64,000 bases of DNA from an uncultured Aggregatibacter sp. (GCF_901873365.1 NZ_CABFLM010000049.1:47190-111189), one strand, 5' to 3'; shown: positions 9,079 through 18,746, counted from the stretch's first letter. Program-made: numbers and translations. The notes: generated by a model from the letters alone, not told the origin.

Positions 9079-10608
9079 ATGGAAGCGTCTAATAAAAAAA
9101 AGGTCTTTAATTTCCCATCCGCGTTCACGATTTTATTCTTTATTTTAATTCTCGCCGTGGGATTGACCTGGGTTATTCCCTCCGGTTCCTATTCTAAGTT
9201 GACCTATAATACGACCGACAAGGTCTTTGTGGTTAAAACCTATGGGGAACAAGATAAAACCTACCCTGCAACGGAAGAAACTCTCAATAATCTTAATATT
9301 AAAATTAAACTGTCCAATTTCACCGAAGGGGTGATCAAAAAACCGATTGCCATTCCTGGCACCTATCAACGGATCACACAACATTATAAAGGCATCAAAG
9401 ATATTCCTATCAGCATGGTGGAAGGGACTATTGAAGCAGTAGATGTCATGGTCTTTATCTTTGTACTGGGCGGTATGATCGGTGTGATTAACCGAACAGG
9501 ATCGTTTAATGCCGGGCTTATGGCACTTGCCAGACGCACCAAAGGCAACGAATTCTTGATTGTGTTTAGCGTCTCCATATTAATGGTGCTTGGCGGTACC
9601 ACTTGTGGTATCGAAGAAGAAGCCGTTGCGTTTTACCCGATTTTGGTGCCGGTATTTTTAGCGCTGGGCTATGATGCTATTGTCTGTGTTGGGGCAATTT
9701 TCTTGGCCTCCTCCATGGGAACGGCGTTTTCTACAATTAACCCATTCTCTGTGGTTATCGCGTCTAATGCAGCCGGTATTCAATTTACCGAAGGGATTGG
9801 TTTCCGTGCGCTAGGTCTTGTATTAGGAGCAACTTGCGTGATTGCTTACTTATATTGGTATGGTAAGAAAGTCAAAGCGGATCCGAGTTTTTCCTATACT
9901 TATGAAGATAGAGAAGAGTTTTATCATCGTTATATGAAAAACTTTGACCCAAATACCGTGCTTGAATTTACCCTAAGAAGAAAACTGATCTTAATCCTCT
10001 TCTGTATTGCTTTCCCAATGATGATTTGGGGGGTAATGGCCGGCGGTTGGTGGTTCCCACAAATGGCTGCTTCTTTCTTGTCCATCACGATTATCATTAT
10101 GTTTATCAGTGGCTTGAAAGAAAAAGATATCGTGGAATCCTTCACCGAAGGCGCTTCCGAATTGGTGGGTGTCTCCTTGATTATCGGTTTGGCACGTGGT
10201 GTAAACTTAGTGCTTGAACAAGGTATGATTTCCGACACCATTTTGGACTACATGTCTAACCTAGTAAGCGGTATGCCGGGTAGCGTCTTTATTCTTGGTC
10301 AATTAGTGGTCTTCATCTTCTTAGGTCTTATCGTACCATCTTCTTCCGGTTTGGCAGTGCTTTCCATGCCAATTATGGCACCACTTGCCGACGCAGTGGG
10401 TATTCCGCGTGACATCGTGGTTTCTGCCTATAACTGGGGTCAATACGCCATGTTATTCTTGGCACCGACCGGTTTGGTGTTGGTAACATTACAAATGTTA
10501 CATATTCCATTCAATAAATGGGTGAAATTTGTAATGCCGATGATTGGTTGCTTATTGGTCATCGGGGCAATCTTACTGGTTGTTCAAGTCTCCTTATATA
10601 GCGTTTAA
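9079..10608 (+). CDS. YfcC family basic amino acid antiporter-like protein
   Basis: 509 residues with about 12 membrane helices and a long soluble loop after the first helix (about residues 35-120), as usual for the YfcC/DcuC-like group of the ion transporter superfamily. Family members are thought to move arginine, ornithine, citrulline or short dicarboxylates. Its place directly after arcB-arcC suggests amino acid/ornithine exchange feeding or draining that pathway; this is inference from context. Conserved stretches GGTTCGIEEE and VPSSSGLAVLSMP are seen. The start has an AAGGAG site. A strong hairpin follows the gene. Confidence 0.85.
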   Translation: MEASNKKKVFNFPSAFTILFFILILAVGLTWVIPSGSYSKLTYNTTDKVFVVKTYGEQDKTYPATEETLNNLNIKIKLSNFTEGVIKKPIAIPGTYQRITQHYKGIKDIPISMVEGTIEAVDVMVFIFVLGGMIGVINRTGSFNAGLMALARRTKGNEFLIVFSVSILMVLGGTTCGIEEEAVAFYPILVPVFLALGYDAIVCVGAIFLASSMGTAFSTINPFSVVIASNAAGIQFTEGIGFRALGLVLGATCVIAYLYWYGKKVKADPSFSYTYEDREEFYHRYMKNFDPNTVLEFTLRRKLILILFCIAFPMMIWGVMAGGWWFPQMAASFLSITIIIMFISGLKEKDIVESFTEGASELVGVSLIIGLARGVNLVLEQGMISDTILDYMSNLVSGMPGSVFILGQLVVFIFLGLIVPSSSGLAVLSMPIMAPLADAVGIPRDIVVSAYNWGQYAMLFLAPTGLVLVTLQMLHIPFNKWVKFVMPMIGCLLVIGAILLVVQVSLYSV

Positions 10609-10622
10609 CATCAATTTTAATA

Positions 10623-10659
10623 AAGGCCACCTATGTCACAGTTTTTCATAGGTGGCCTT
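10623..10659 (+). terminator. Hairpin after yfcC
   Basis: AAGGCCACCTATG (10623-10635) pairs perfectly with CATAGGTGGCCTT (10647-10659), a 13-bp GC-rich stem. The T-run after it is weak; it probably ends or protects the arcBC-yfcC message. A TATAAT follows at 10662-10667, a likely -10 for the next gene. Confidence 0.65.
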
Positions 10660-10703
10660 GTTATAATGCGCTCGCTGTTTCTTTTCTAAAAAAGGATTTT
10701 TTT

Positions 10704-11171
10704 ATGTTGAAGAAATTATTCGATAACATTGATACGCGCATTTTAAAAGCTTTACAACGCAACGGACGCTTACAAAATAATGAACTTGCCAATGAAATCG
10801 GGCTATCAAATTCAGCTTGTTTACGCCGAGTCAATCATCTTGAAGAAAATGGCGTAATTGATAGTTATGTGGCGTTATTAAACCCCAAGAAAGTCAATTG
10901 TCATTTAATCGTTTATGTTCAAGGCACTTTTTTTGAAGAAGATTCGGAACTCAAAGAGCGGTTCATTTTTGAGATAAAATTAATTCCGCAAGTTTTGGAA
11001 TGCCACTTAATGGCAGGGAGTTACGATTTTTTACTCAAAATGTGCGTTGCCGATTTAGATCAATTCAATAGCATCAAAAATACCTATCTCACTAAAAATA
11101 TTGGCATCAAAACCCTCAAATCTGAAGTCGCCTTAAAAACGGTAAAATCCACCACCGAGTTGCCATTATAA
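10704..11171 (+). CDS. Lrp/AsnC family transcriptional regulator
   Basis: 155 residues. The N-terminal winged helix-turn-helix (about 8-60: DTRILKALQRNGR, SNSACLRRVNHLEENG) and C-terminal RAM ligand domain (LMAGSYDFLLKMCVADLD) are those of a feast/famine regulator. It differs from the second Lrp-type protein at 34610, which is the Lrp orthologue. It lies just downstream of the arc/yfcC genes with its own probable promoter, so control of that operon by an amino acid is a reasonable guess. The ligand is unknown. Confidence 0.88.
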   Translation: MLKKLFDNIDTRILKALQRNGRLQNNELANEIGLSNSACLRRVNHLEENGVIDSYVALLNPKKVNCHLIVYVQGTFFEEDSELKERFIFEIKLIPQVLECHLMAGSYDFLLKMCVADLDQFNSIKNTYLTKNIGIKTLKSEVALKTVKSTTELPL

Positions 11172-11190
11172 ATATCAATTAATGCTCATA

Positions 11191-11230
11191 AAAAAACGGA
11201 TTTCGATATCACACCGAAATCCGTTAATTT
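11191..11230. terminator. Bidirectional terminator between the Lrp-like gene and lysS
   Basis: AACGGATTTCG (11195-11205) pairs with CGAAATCCGTT (11215-11225), with an A-run before and a T-run after. It serves the two convergent genes. Confidence 0.88.
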
Positions 11231-11250
11231 TTCCGTTTTACTTCATGCCA

Positions 11251-12759
11251 TTATTTCTGACGCATTGCCGGGAATAAAATCACATCGCGGATGGATGGGG
11301 CGTTGGCGTAAAGCATGGCGAGACGGTCGATGCCTAAGCCTTCGCCGGCTGTTGGTGGTAAACCGTGTTCAAGGGCGACAACGAAATCTTCGTCTTTAAA
11401 CATCGCTTCGTCATCACCGGCTTCTTTGGCCGCCACTTGCGCATCAAAGCGTTCATTTTGATCTTCCGCATCGTTTAGCTCGGAGAAACCGTTACCGATT
11501 TCGCGTCCGCCGATAAAGAGTTCAAAGCGATCGGTGACTTCCGGATTTTCATCATTACGACGTGCTAACGGAGAAATCTCTGCCGGGTGTGCCATTAAGA
11601 AAGTTGGTTGAATTAAATGATGCTCTGCCACTTCTTCAAAAATGGCGTTGACAATGCTGCCTAAGCCCCAAGATTTTTGTACTTCGATACCTAAACGTGC
11701 GGCAACTGCTTTCGCGCGATCAATATCGTATAAATCTTCTTTTACGATACCTTTGTCTGCACCATATTTAATGGTAGCGTCGTGTAAGGTAATACGCTCG
11801 AATGGTTTGCCGAAGTCGAATTCGTATTCGCCGTATTTCACGATGGTTGTGCCTAAAATGTCGATGGCAAGTTTGCGTAACAATTCTTCGGTGTTATCCA
11901 TTAAATCGTGGTAGTCGGCATAGGCTTGGTAGTATTCAAGCATGGTGAATTCCGGATTGTGACGAACGGAAACGCCTTCGTTACGGAAGTTACGGTTTAA
12001 TTCAAATACACGTTCAAAGCCACCGACGACCAAGCGTTTTAAGTAAAGCTCAGGGGCAATACGCAAGTACATATCTACGTCTAATGCATTATGGTGTGTT
12101 ACGAAAGGACGTGCTGAAGCGCCGCCTGGGATGACTTGTAACATCGGAGTTTCTACTTCCATAAAGCCTTTGGAAATAAAGTAGTCACGAATGCCTGCAA
12201 CCACTTTTGAACGAATGATAAAAGTGCGGCGGGATTCTTCGTTAGAAATTAAATCCAAGTAACGTTGACGATAACGTACTTCTTGGTCAGTTAAGCCATG
12301 GAATTTATCCGGTAACGGACGCAATGCTTTGGTCAGCAATTGTACTTCGGTAGCTTTAACGGTGAGTTCGTTGGTTTTGGTTTTGAATAATGATCCTTTT
12401 ACGCCCACGATATCGCCTAAATCCCAGTGACCGACATCATCGGCATACACGCCCTCAGGTAGATTGTCGCGTGCGACATAAAGCTGGATTTTGCCGCTCA
12501 TATCTTGGATGGTGATAAATGTGGCTTTCCCCATAGCACGACGGGTCATGATACGACCGGCAACCGCAACTTCAACGTGCTGTTCTTTTAATGCTTCGCC
12601 TTCTTCCGCATCATATTTATCATGTAAATCTTGAGCGAGTGCGTCACGACGGAATTGGTTTGGGAACGCATTACCTTTTGCGCGCAGGGCGGCTAATTTT
12701 TCACGACGTACTAACATTTCGCCGTTTAAATCTAATTCTTTGACTTCTTGTTCTGACAT
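11251..12759 (-). CDS. lysS: Lysyl-tRNA synthetase, class II
   Basis: 502 residues. It charges tRNA-Lys with lysine. The N-terminal OB-fold anticodon-binding domain covers about residues 60-150; the class II catalytic core follows with motif 2 ([15 protein letters not shown]) and motif 3 (GLGIDRLAM). The ATG is preceded by AAAGGT. It lies 48 bases after prfB on the same strand, the prfB-lysS arrangement known in E. coli and H. influenzae. The gap between them holds an uptake signal at 12799. Confidence 0.97.
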   Translation of the reverse strand: MSEQEVKELDLNGEMLVRREKLAALRAKGNAFPNQFRRDALAQDLHDKYDAEEGEALKEQHVEVAVAGRIMTRRAMGKATFITIQDMSGKIQLYVARDNLPEGVYADDVGHWDLGDIVGVKGSLFKTKTNELTVKATEVQLLTKALRPLPDKFHGLTDQEVRYRQRYLDLISNEESRRTFIIRSKVVAGIRDYFISKGFMEVETPMLQVIPGGASARPFVTHHNALDVDMYLRIAPELYLKRLVVGGFERVFELNRNFRNEGVSVRHNPEFTMLEYYQAYADYHDLMDNTEELLRKLAIDILGTTIVKYGEYEFDFGKPFERITLHDATIKYGADKGIVKEDLYDIDRAKAVAARLGIEVQKSWGLGSIVNAIFEEVAEHHLIQPTFLMAHPAEISPLARRNDENPEVTDRFELFIGGREIGNGFSELNDAEDQNERFDAQVAAKEAGDDEAMFKDEDFVVALEHGLPPTAGEGLGIDRLAMLYANAPSIRDVILFPAMRQK

Positions 12760-12807
12760 TTTTATTTACCTTTAATTTAAAAAACGTGTTTAAAAACGAC
12801 CGCACTT

Positions 12808-13906
12808 TTAGAGTCCGGCCTTGAGACTGGCTTCAATAAACCGATCCAAATCACCGTCTAATACGGCTTGTGTATTGCGGTTTTCTACACCGGTACGTAA
12901 ATCTTTAATACGAGAATCATCTAACACATAAGAACGAATTTGGCTGCCCCAGCCGATGTCGGATTTGTTGTCTTCCATGGCTTGTTTGTCGGCATTTTTC
13001 TTTTGTAATTCCAGCTCGTACAACTTCGCTTTCAGTTGCTTCATTGCCTGATCTTTGTTCTTGTGTTGGGAACGATCGTTCTGACATTGCACCACAATGC
13101 CGCTTGGCATATGCGTAATTCGCACCGCACTTTCGGTTTTGTTCACGTGCTGGCCACCTGCACCGGAGGCACGATACACATCGATACGCAAATCGGCAGG
13201 ATTGATTTCGATATCAATATCATCGTCAATTTCAGGATAGACGAAAACTGCACTGAATGAGGTATGACGACGGTTATTGGAGTCAAACGGGCTTTTACGC
13301 ACCAAACGGTGAATACCGGTTTCTGTGCGTAGCCAGCCGAAAGCATATTCGCCGCTAACACGAATGGTAGCAGATTTAACACCGGCCACATCGCCATCGG
13401 AGACTTCCATTAATTCGGTTTTGAATCCTTTGCTTTCCGCCCAGCGCAAATACATGCGAAGTAACATTTCTGTCCAGTCTTGCGCTTCGGTACCGCCGGA
13501 GCCGGCTTGTAAATCCACATAGCAATCACAGGCATCGTGTTCGCCGCTGAACATGCGGCGAAATTCCAGTTTGGCGAGTTGTTGTTCCAGTTCGTCTAAT
13601 TCGGCAACGGCTTCGTTGAAAGTGTCTTCGTCTTCCGCTTCTACGGCCAGTTCCAACAAGCCGTCCACATCTTCCAAACCTTGCTCTAAGTTTTTAATGG
13701 TGTTGACCACCTGTTCTAAAGAAACGCGCTCCTTGCCGAGAGCTTGCGCTTTATCTGCGTCGTTCCATACATCAGGCTGTTCCAATTCGGCGTTGACTTC
13801 TTCTAAACGCTCGGTTTTGGCGTCGAAGTCAAAGATACCCCCGAAGCGCCGAAGTGCGGTCGGTTAAATCGGTGATTTTATTTTTGATCGGATTGATTTC
13901 AAACAT
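12808..13906 (-). CDS. prfB: Peptide chain release factor 2 (programmed +1 frameshift)
   Basis: RF2 ends translation at UGA and UAA. The gene begins at the ATG at 13906, runs 25 codons, meets an in-frame UGA (13831-13829) and continues in the +1 frame to 12808. This is the normal autoregulatory frameshift of prfB, not a mutation: ribosomes shift when RF2 is scarce. The downstream frame contains the GGQ hydrolysis loop ([11 protein letters not shown]) and the SPF stop-codon tripeptide ([12 protein letters not shown]). It is the first gene of the prfB-lysS unit. Confidence 0.96.
13829..13843 (-). promoter_or_regulatory. prfB +1 frameshift site
   Basis: Read on the minus strand: CGG GGG TAT CTT TGA C. 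The G-rich Shine-Dalgarno-like element (13843-13838), slippery CTT (13834-13832) and UGA stop (13831-13829) are spaced as in E. coli. Slipping CTT forward one base gives GAC next, and the frame then reads on into the RF2 body. An uptake signal lies nine bases upstream at 13852-13860, encoding part of DRTS. Confidence 0.96.
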
Positions 13907-14081
13907 GATGATTAACTGTGTTTAAAGACTAAATTAAGTGCAGGATTATAAGGGATTTTCCATAGATTTGGTAGGGCGAAAGGGGATTCATCATGAAAAT
14001 TGAATCGGGCTTTTGCATAAGCTGCCAATTACTTTTATAATTTGCACTTCTTTTCACTATTTCACAATTTAGGAACAAAAA

Positions 14082-14765
14082 ATGAAAAAAATAATAACCG
14101 CACTTTCCCTTTTGGCAATGTCTGCCGGCGCTATGGCGGATGATGCTGCGCTAAAAAATAAGCTAGAAAAATTGGGGGTAAAAGACATTGAAATTCAATC
14201 CTCTCCGATTAAAGGATTACGCACTGTGATTAGTGATCAAGGTGTTTTTTATGCTGAAGAAGGCGGAGATTATTTACTGCAAGGTAATATTTACAAGTTG
14301 AGTGATAAAGGCATTAGCAATATTTCCAACAATGTATTAATGGACAAATTAAATGCCTTAACAAGTGAAATGATTGTCTATCCGGCGAAAAATGAAAAAC
14401 ACGTTGTCACCGTTTTCATGGACATCACTTGCCATTACTGCCATTTATTGCATCAACAAATCAAAGAATATAACGATTTAGGCATTACCATTCGCTATCT
14501 TGCCTTCCCACGCGGTGGCACAGACAGCAAAACTGCCAGCCAAATGGAAGCGATTTTCACTGCGAAAGATCCGGCATTTGCGCTAAATGAAGCAGAAAAC
14601 GGCAATTTACCAAAAGAATTGAAAACACCGAATATTGTCAAAAAACACTATAATCTTGGCATTCAATTTGGCGTGAATGGCACACCGACCATTGTTACCT
14701 CAAAAGGGGAAATTATCGGCGGCTATTTAAAACCACGTGAATTATTAGCCGAGTTAGAAGGTTAA
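14082..14765 (+). CDS. dsbC: Thiol:disulfide isomerase DsbC
   Basis: 227 residues. A signal peptide of about 19 residues ends at AGAMA, sending it to the periplasm. The N-terminal dimerisation domain (about 20-95) is followed by a thioredoxin fold with the CHYC active site (in MDITCHYCH), typical of DsbC rather than DsbA, and the cis-Pro GTPTIV. It rearranges wrong disulfides and is kept reduced by DsbD. An uptake signal (14097-14105) is built into the signal peptide. recJ starts 13 bases downstream. Confidence 0.95.
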   Translation: MKKIITALSLLAMSAGAMADDAALKNKLEKLGVKDIEIQSSPIKGLRTVISDQGVFYAEEGGDYLLQGNIYKLSDKGISNISNNVLMDKLNALTSEMIVYPAKNEKHVVTVFMDITCHYCHLLHQQIKEYNDLGITIRYLAFPRGGTDSKTASQMEAIFTAKDPAFALNEAENGNLPKELKTPNIVKKHYNLGIQFGVNGTPTIVTSKGEIIGGYLKPRELLAELEG

Positions 14766-14778
14766 CTTAGGTTTCCTT

Positions 14779-16512
14779 GTGCAAAAACGTATCTTACGCC
14801 GCGATGTGCCGGCTGGCGATAAACTCTGTGACGATCCCTTGTTGGATCGTCTTTATCGTTCGCGCCACATTAAAAACGCCAACCAATTAGACCGCACTTT
14901 AAATGCCATGCACCATCCGAACCTTATGTCGGGCATGGATAGCGCGGTAACCTTTCTTCTTGAAGCTTATCAAAAACAACAGAAAATCGTTATTGTAGGC
15001 GATTTCGATGCCGATGGCGCAACCAGTACCGCATTGGCGGTGCTTGCGCTACGTCAGTTGGGCTTTGCCAATGTCACCTATTTAGTGCCGAACCGCTTCG
15101 AGCAAGGTTACGGATTAAGTGTTGCCGTGGCACAAGAGGCCTTGGCTTTAGGCGTTGAGTTGTTAATGACCGTAGATAACGGTGTTTCTTCTCATGAGGG
15201 CGTGGCATTTTTAAAGGCGCAGGGGGTGAAAGTGATCGTGACCGATCACCACTTGCCACCGGAAACGCTGCCGAATGCCGACGCCATTGTGAATCCGAAT
15301 TTGGCGCATTGCGGTTTCCCGTCGAAAAATTTGGCCGGTGTGGGCGTTACTTTTTATCTTATGCTTGCCTTGCGGGCAAAATTCCGCGAAGTTGGTCTAT
15401 TTGATGCCAAAAATCAGCCGAATTTTACGGAATTGTTAGATTTGGTGGCGTTAGGCACTGTATCCGATGTGGTGCCATTGGATCAAAATAACCGCATTTT
15501 AGTCTATCAAGGCATTGCCCGCATTCGCGCTGAACGTTGTCGTTGTGGCATTCGTGCCTTAGCGGAAGTGGCGAAGCGGGATGTGACCCGTTTTGTGGCG
15601 GCGGATTTAGGGTTTTCCATTGGCCCACGTTTAAATGCGGCGGGACGGCTGGATAATATGTCCGTGGGCGTAGAGCTTTTGTTAGCCGAAAACATGGAAA
15701 CGGCTCGCGCGTTGGCATTAGAGCTGGATGGGTTAAATCAAGCGCGCAAAGAAATTGAGCAAGGTATGAAGTTAGAAGCTTTAACGATCTGCCAAAATTT
15801 GTTTGCAAATGCCACCGCACTTGAAACAGAAATCCCCTACGCTATCGTGTTATATCAATCGGATTGGCACCAAGGCGTGCTAGGGATTCTCGCCTCACGC
15901 ATTAAAGAACAGTTTCATCGTCCGGTGATTGCGTTTGCTCAAGAGCAAGCAGGCATGTTGAAAGGGTCTGCACGTTCTATTCCTGGTTTGCATATTCGCG
16001 ATGTGTTGGAGCGGGTTTATTCACAGCATCCGGATTTGATCCTGAAGTTTGGCGGGCATGCCATGGCGGCAGGATTGAGTATTCAAGAAAGCCGCTTTGA
16101 CGATTTTCGTCAGATTTTTAATCAGACGGTCAGCGAATTATTGGCGGAAGACCAATTACAAGGCACCATTTGGACTGACGGCGAATTAAATGCGAACTTG
16201 TTAAACTTGGCGACGGCAGAAACCTTGCGTCAAGGCGGGCCTTGGGGACAGGCATTCCCCGAACCTTTGTTCGACGGCGAATTTAAAATTCTGCAACAAC
16301 GCTTAGTGGGCGAAAAACACTTAAAAATGATGGTGGAACCCAAACTGGGCGGACCTTTGTTAGATGCTATCGCCTTTAACGTGGATACACGCTATTATCC
16401 TGATTTATCTGTAAAAAAGGCAAGATTCGTCTATAAACTTGACATTAATGAGTTTCGTGGCAATCGCGATGTTCAGCTGTTGGTGGATTATATTGAACCC
16501 TTGGAAAGTTAG
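14779..16512 (+). CDS. recJ: Single-stranded-DNA exonuclease RecJ
   Basis: 577 residues, the same length as I recall for E. coli RecJ. It is a 5'-3' exonuclease on single-stranded DNA in RecF recombination, base excision and mismatch repair. DHH-family motifs are in order: GDFDADGATSTA, VDNGVSS, TDHHLPPE, and the DHHA1 motif GGHAMAAG near residue 418. The start is GTG, with TTAGGT just upstream. It sits between two periplasmic thiol-oxidoreductase genes in a tight operon. Uptake signals lie at 14891 and 15814. Confidence 0.96.
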   Translation: MQKRILRRDVPAGDKLCDDPLLDRLYRSRHIKNANQLDRTLNAMHHPNLMSGMDSAVTFLLEAYQKQQKIVIVGDFDADGATSTALAVLALRQLGFANVTYLVPNRFEQGYGLSVAVAQEALALGVELLMTVDNGVSSHEGVAFLKAQGVKVIVTDHHLPPETLPNADAIVNPNLAHCGFPSKNLAGVGVTFYLMLALRAKFREVGLFDAKNQPNFTELLDLVALGTVSDVVPLDQNNRILVYQGIARIRAERCRCGIRALAEVAKRDVTRFVAADLGFSIGPRLNAAGRLDNMSVGVELLLAENMETARALALELDGLNQARKEIEQGMKLEALTICQNLFANATALETEIPYAIVLYQSDWHQGVLGILASRIKEQFHRPVIAFAQEQAGMLKGSARSIPGLHIRDVLERVYSQHPDLILKFGGHAMAAGLSIQESRFDDFRQIFNQTVSELLAEDQLQGTIWTDGELNANLLNLATAETLRQGGPWGQAFPEPLFDGEFKILQQRLVGEKHLKMMVEPKLGGPLLDAIAFNVDTRYYPDLSVKKARFVYKLDINEFRGNRDVQLLVDYIEPLES

Positions 16513-16516
16513 GCTC

Positions 16517-17179
16517 ATGATGTCAAGGCTTAGATTACTCATCGTTTTATTCTTTATCAGCGGATTTGCCGTTGCGCAAGAAAGCGTGTCTCATCTGCCT
16601 GCGCTAGATGAAGCCAGCCGCCTGTTTGAAGAAGGCAAAGACTATTTTTCTTACCAAGAACCGATCACGCTGCCACCTCGAAAAGATCATCGCATTCCGA
16701 TTCAATTCTTTTTTGATTACGATTGTCGTGTTTGCTCTTCTGCCCAAGACATTCTTGAACTTTATAGTCAAATTAACCGCGATCGCGTGGTATTAACCGA
16801 ATATCCAGTAGCAACCGCGAAAACGCGTTTTTCTGCAACGGTTTTTTATAGTTTGCAAGCGTTAAATGCCGATAACTTGTCTTCCGCCTTGCTGTTTGAA
16901 ACCGCTGAAAAAAGCCAATATACGAAACTCTCTCAAATAGACAATCTGTTGGCGTGGCTTGGGCGACAAGGCATTGAGCGCAACCGTTTTTTACAAACCT
17001 ATACTTCGGAACAGATTAAACAACAGGTAGATGAGGCAATACGTTTAACCGAAGATTACGGCGTGTTTACCTTTCCTTATGTCATTATTGACGGCAAATA
17101 TGTGTTGACCGCGAGTACCTTATATAATGACGATTATGCCCTCGCGGTATTAGATTTTTTAATTAACAAAAAACAATAG
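16517..17179 (+). CDS. DsbA-like periplasmic thiol:disulfide interchange protein
   Basis: About 220 residues from the ATG at 16517 (or 16520), four bases after recJ; an open frame extends upstream inside recJ, but the signal peptide (hydrophobic [10 protein letters not shown], cleavage near AVAQ) fixes the start here. The mature part has a thioredoxin-type CRVC active site in [12 protein letters not shown], an inserted helical region and a cis-Pro TFPYVII. It is a DsbA-family protein, but CRVC differs from the CPHC of housekeeping DsbA, so it may be a specialised oxidase or partner. Function uncertain. Confidence 0.82.
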   Translation: MMSRLRLLIVLFFISGFAVAQESVSHLPALDEASRLFEEGKDYFSYQEPITLPPRKDHRIPIQFFFDYDCRVCSSAQDILELYSQINRDRVVLTEYPVATAKTRFSATVFYSLQALNADNLSSALLFETAEKSQYTKLSQIDNLLAWLGRQGIERNRFLQTYTSEQIKQQVDEAIRLTEDYGVFTFPYVIIDGKYVLTASTLYNDDYALAVLDFLINKKQ

Positions 17180-17201
17180 CAAACCAGTACAAAGGATAGT
17201 T

Positions 17202-17894
17202 ATGAAAATCGGGATTGTTGGCGCGATGGCGCAAGAAGTAGAAATTTTAGTCAATTTAATGACGGATAAGATCGTCACAAAATTAGCTTCCGGCACGATT
17301 TATGAAGGCAACATTCAAGGAAAACAGGTTGCCTTATTGCAATCCGGTATCGGCAAAGTTGCCGCCGCCATGGGAACAACGGCGTTATTGCAATTAGCCA
17401 AACCGGATCTTGTAATTAACACCGGTTCTGCCGGTGGCGTGGCGGAAGGTTTAAACATTGGTGATGTGATTGTTTCCACTGAAACGCAATATCACGATGC
17501 GGATGTGACGGCTTTCGGTTATGCCAAAGGGCAATTACCGGCGTGTCCGGTCACGTTTGTGTCTGATACGAAACTTGTTGAGCTGGCAGAGCGCGTTGCC
17601 ACACGATTAGGACAACACGTGAAACGCGGGTTAATTTGTTCCGGCGACAGTTTTATTCAAGGCGGTGAACGCTTGGCACAAATTAAACAAGATTTCCCGA
17701 AGGTGATTGCCGTGGAAATGGAAGCCACCGCGATTGCGCAGGTGTGCCATGCGTTTAACGTACCTTTTGTGGTCGTTCGTGCGATTTCTGATGCGGGGGA
17801 TGGCAAAGCGAATATGTCCTTTGAAGAATTCCTTCCGTTGGCGGCGAAACAATCTTCTGACATGATCGTTGCCATGTTGGCTGAATTGAATTAA
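17202..17894 (+). CDS. mtnN: 5'-methylthioadenosine/S-adenosylhomocysteine nucleosidase
   Basis: 230 residues. It cleaves adenine from methylthioadenosine and S-adenosylhomocysteine, feeding the methyl cycle and autoinducer-2 production. The N-terminus [16 protein letters not shown] holds the catalytic Glu; [21 protein letters not shown] and the catalytic Asp in [17 protein letters not shown] follow. AAAGGA precedes the ATG. It closes the dsbC-recJ-DsbA-like-mtnN run, the same order as I recall in H. influenzae. Confidence 0.96.
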   Translation: MKIGIVGAMAQEVEILVNLMTDKIVTKLASGTIYEGNIQGKQVALLQSGIGKVAAAMGTTALLQLAKPDLVINTGSAGGVAEGLNIGDVIVSTETQYHDADVTAFGYAKGQLPACPVTFVSDTKLVELAERVATRLGQHVKRGLICSGDSFIQGGERLAQIKQDFPKVIAVEMEATAIAQVCHAFNVPFVVVRAISDAGDGKANMSFEEFLPLAAKQSSDMIVAMLAELN

Positions 17895-17903
17895 TCCCTT
17901 CTC

Positions 17904-17929
17904 TCCGCGTACGGTGTATCGTACGCGGA
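17904..17929 (+). terminator. Hairpin after mtnN
   Basis: TCCGCGTACG (17904-17913) pairs perfectly with CGTACGCGGA (17920-17929). The stem is strong but the following tract is only pyrimidine-rich, so it is an imperfect intrinsic terminator. Confidence 0.6.
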
Positions 17930-17983
17930 CGACATCTTCTAACCTATCTCTCTCATTTTTCATCTATTTTTCTAAAAAAACGC

Positions 17984-18014
17984 TTGATTCTGGAGTTGCT
18001 CTATATTTTATCAT
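17984..18014 (+). promoter_or_regulatory. MerR-type promoter ahead of nikK
   Basis: TTGATT (17984-17989) and TATCAT (18009-18014) are good -35 and -10 boxes but are 19 bases apart. The spacer holds an imperfect dyad, TGGAG-TTG-CTCTA. Long spacer plus dyad is the hallmark of promoters twisted open by MerR-family activators. H. influenzae has a nickel-responsive MerR protein, NimR, tied to nikKLMQO; a NimR-like regulator is therefore the likely partner, though no such gene is in the window. Confidence 0.55.
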
Positions 18015-18046
18015 GAGCCAAACTTAACGATAAAAGGAGACATCAA

Positions 18047-18742
18047 ATGAAATTTCTAAAAACAAGCGTAATTTGTACCGCACTTTTCGCGGCATCACTT
18101 GCTAACGCGCATAACGTTTGGTTAGAGCCCGTTAAAGACGCCAATGCTACAGGGCAATATGTGGTGAAATTTGGTCACGAACAGACAGAAGCTTACCCTG
18201 AACAAAAATTGAAAGCGGTTAAGTTGCTGGATAATAAAGGCAATGTTACTAACGCAACCTATCAATTTAAAGAAGGTGAAGCTTATCTTAATGCGGAGAA
18301 AGCCTCACAAGTGTTTATTCGTTTTGATAACGGTGTTTGGTCTAAATTGCCAAGTGGCAAATATGTAGAGAAAACCAAACAACAAGAACCGACAGCCGAA
18401 CTTTCTGTGAATCCGGTGAAATTCGGTAAAGCCGTATTACAGTGGGACGAACAAGCGATGAAAGCGCACGGTATGGAATATGAATTGGTGCCTCAAGCAC
18501 AACCCAAAGCCGGAAAACCATTGTCGATTTTAGTGTTACACAAAGGCAAACCGGTGAAAGACATTAAAGTGGGACTAGGCGAAGATGCGCCGTTCAATTT
18601 AACCAACGACAAAGGTATCGCTGAATTTACCCCACAAGCCGGTTACAACAAAGTTTGGGCTGAATTTGAGGAAAACGTCAAAGGTAATCCGGATTACGAT
18701 AGCCGTTCTATTGAATACATGTTGACCTTTGATGCTGAGTAA
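18047..18742 (+). CDS. nikK: Nickel ECF transporter periplasmic component NikK (DUF4198)
   Basis: 231 residues. A signal peptide ends near ANA and the mature protein begins with His-Asn-Val-Trp-Leu, a DUF4198 start with a possible metal-binding His. Proteins of this type accompany CbiMQO/NikMQO importers in Pasteurellaceae (called NikK or CbiK) and are thought to help bring Ni2+ to the membrane complex. AAAGGAG precedes the ATG. It is first in a five-gene operon with tiny gaps or overlaps. An uptake signal (18077) encodes part of the signal peptide. Confidence 0.85.
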   Translation: MKFLKTSVICTALFAASLANAHNVWLEPVKDANATGQYVVKFGHEQTEAYPEQKLKAVKLLDNKGNVTNATYQFKEGEAYLNAEKASQVFIRFDNGVWSKLPSGKYVEKTKQQEPTAELSVNPVKFGKAVLQWDEQAMKAHGMEYELVPQAQPKAGKPLSILVLHKGKPVKDIKVGLGEDAPFNLTNDKGIAEFTPQAGYNKVWAEFEENVKGNPDYDSRSIEYMLTFDAE

Positions 18743-18746
18743 TCGC

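Noticed and set aside
13829..13831. prfB as a frameshifted pseudogene
   Set aside because: The stop is flanked by the exact programmed-frameshift elements, and both frames are conserved.
16439..16516. Longer N-terminus for the DsbA-like protein
   Set aside because: It lies inside recJ and would bury the signal peptide.
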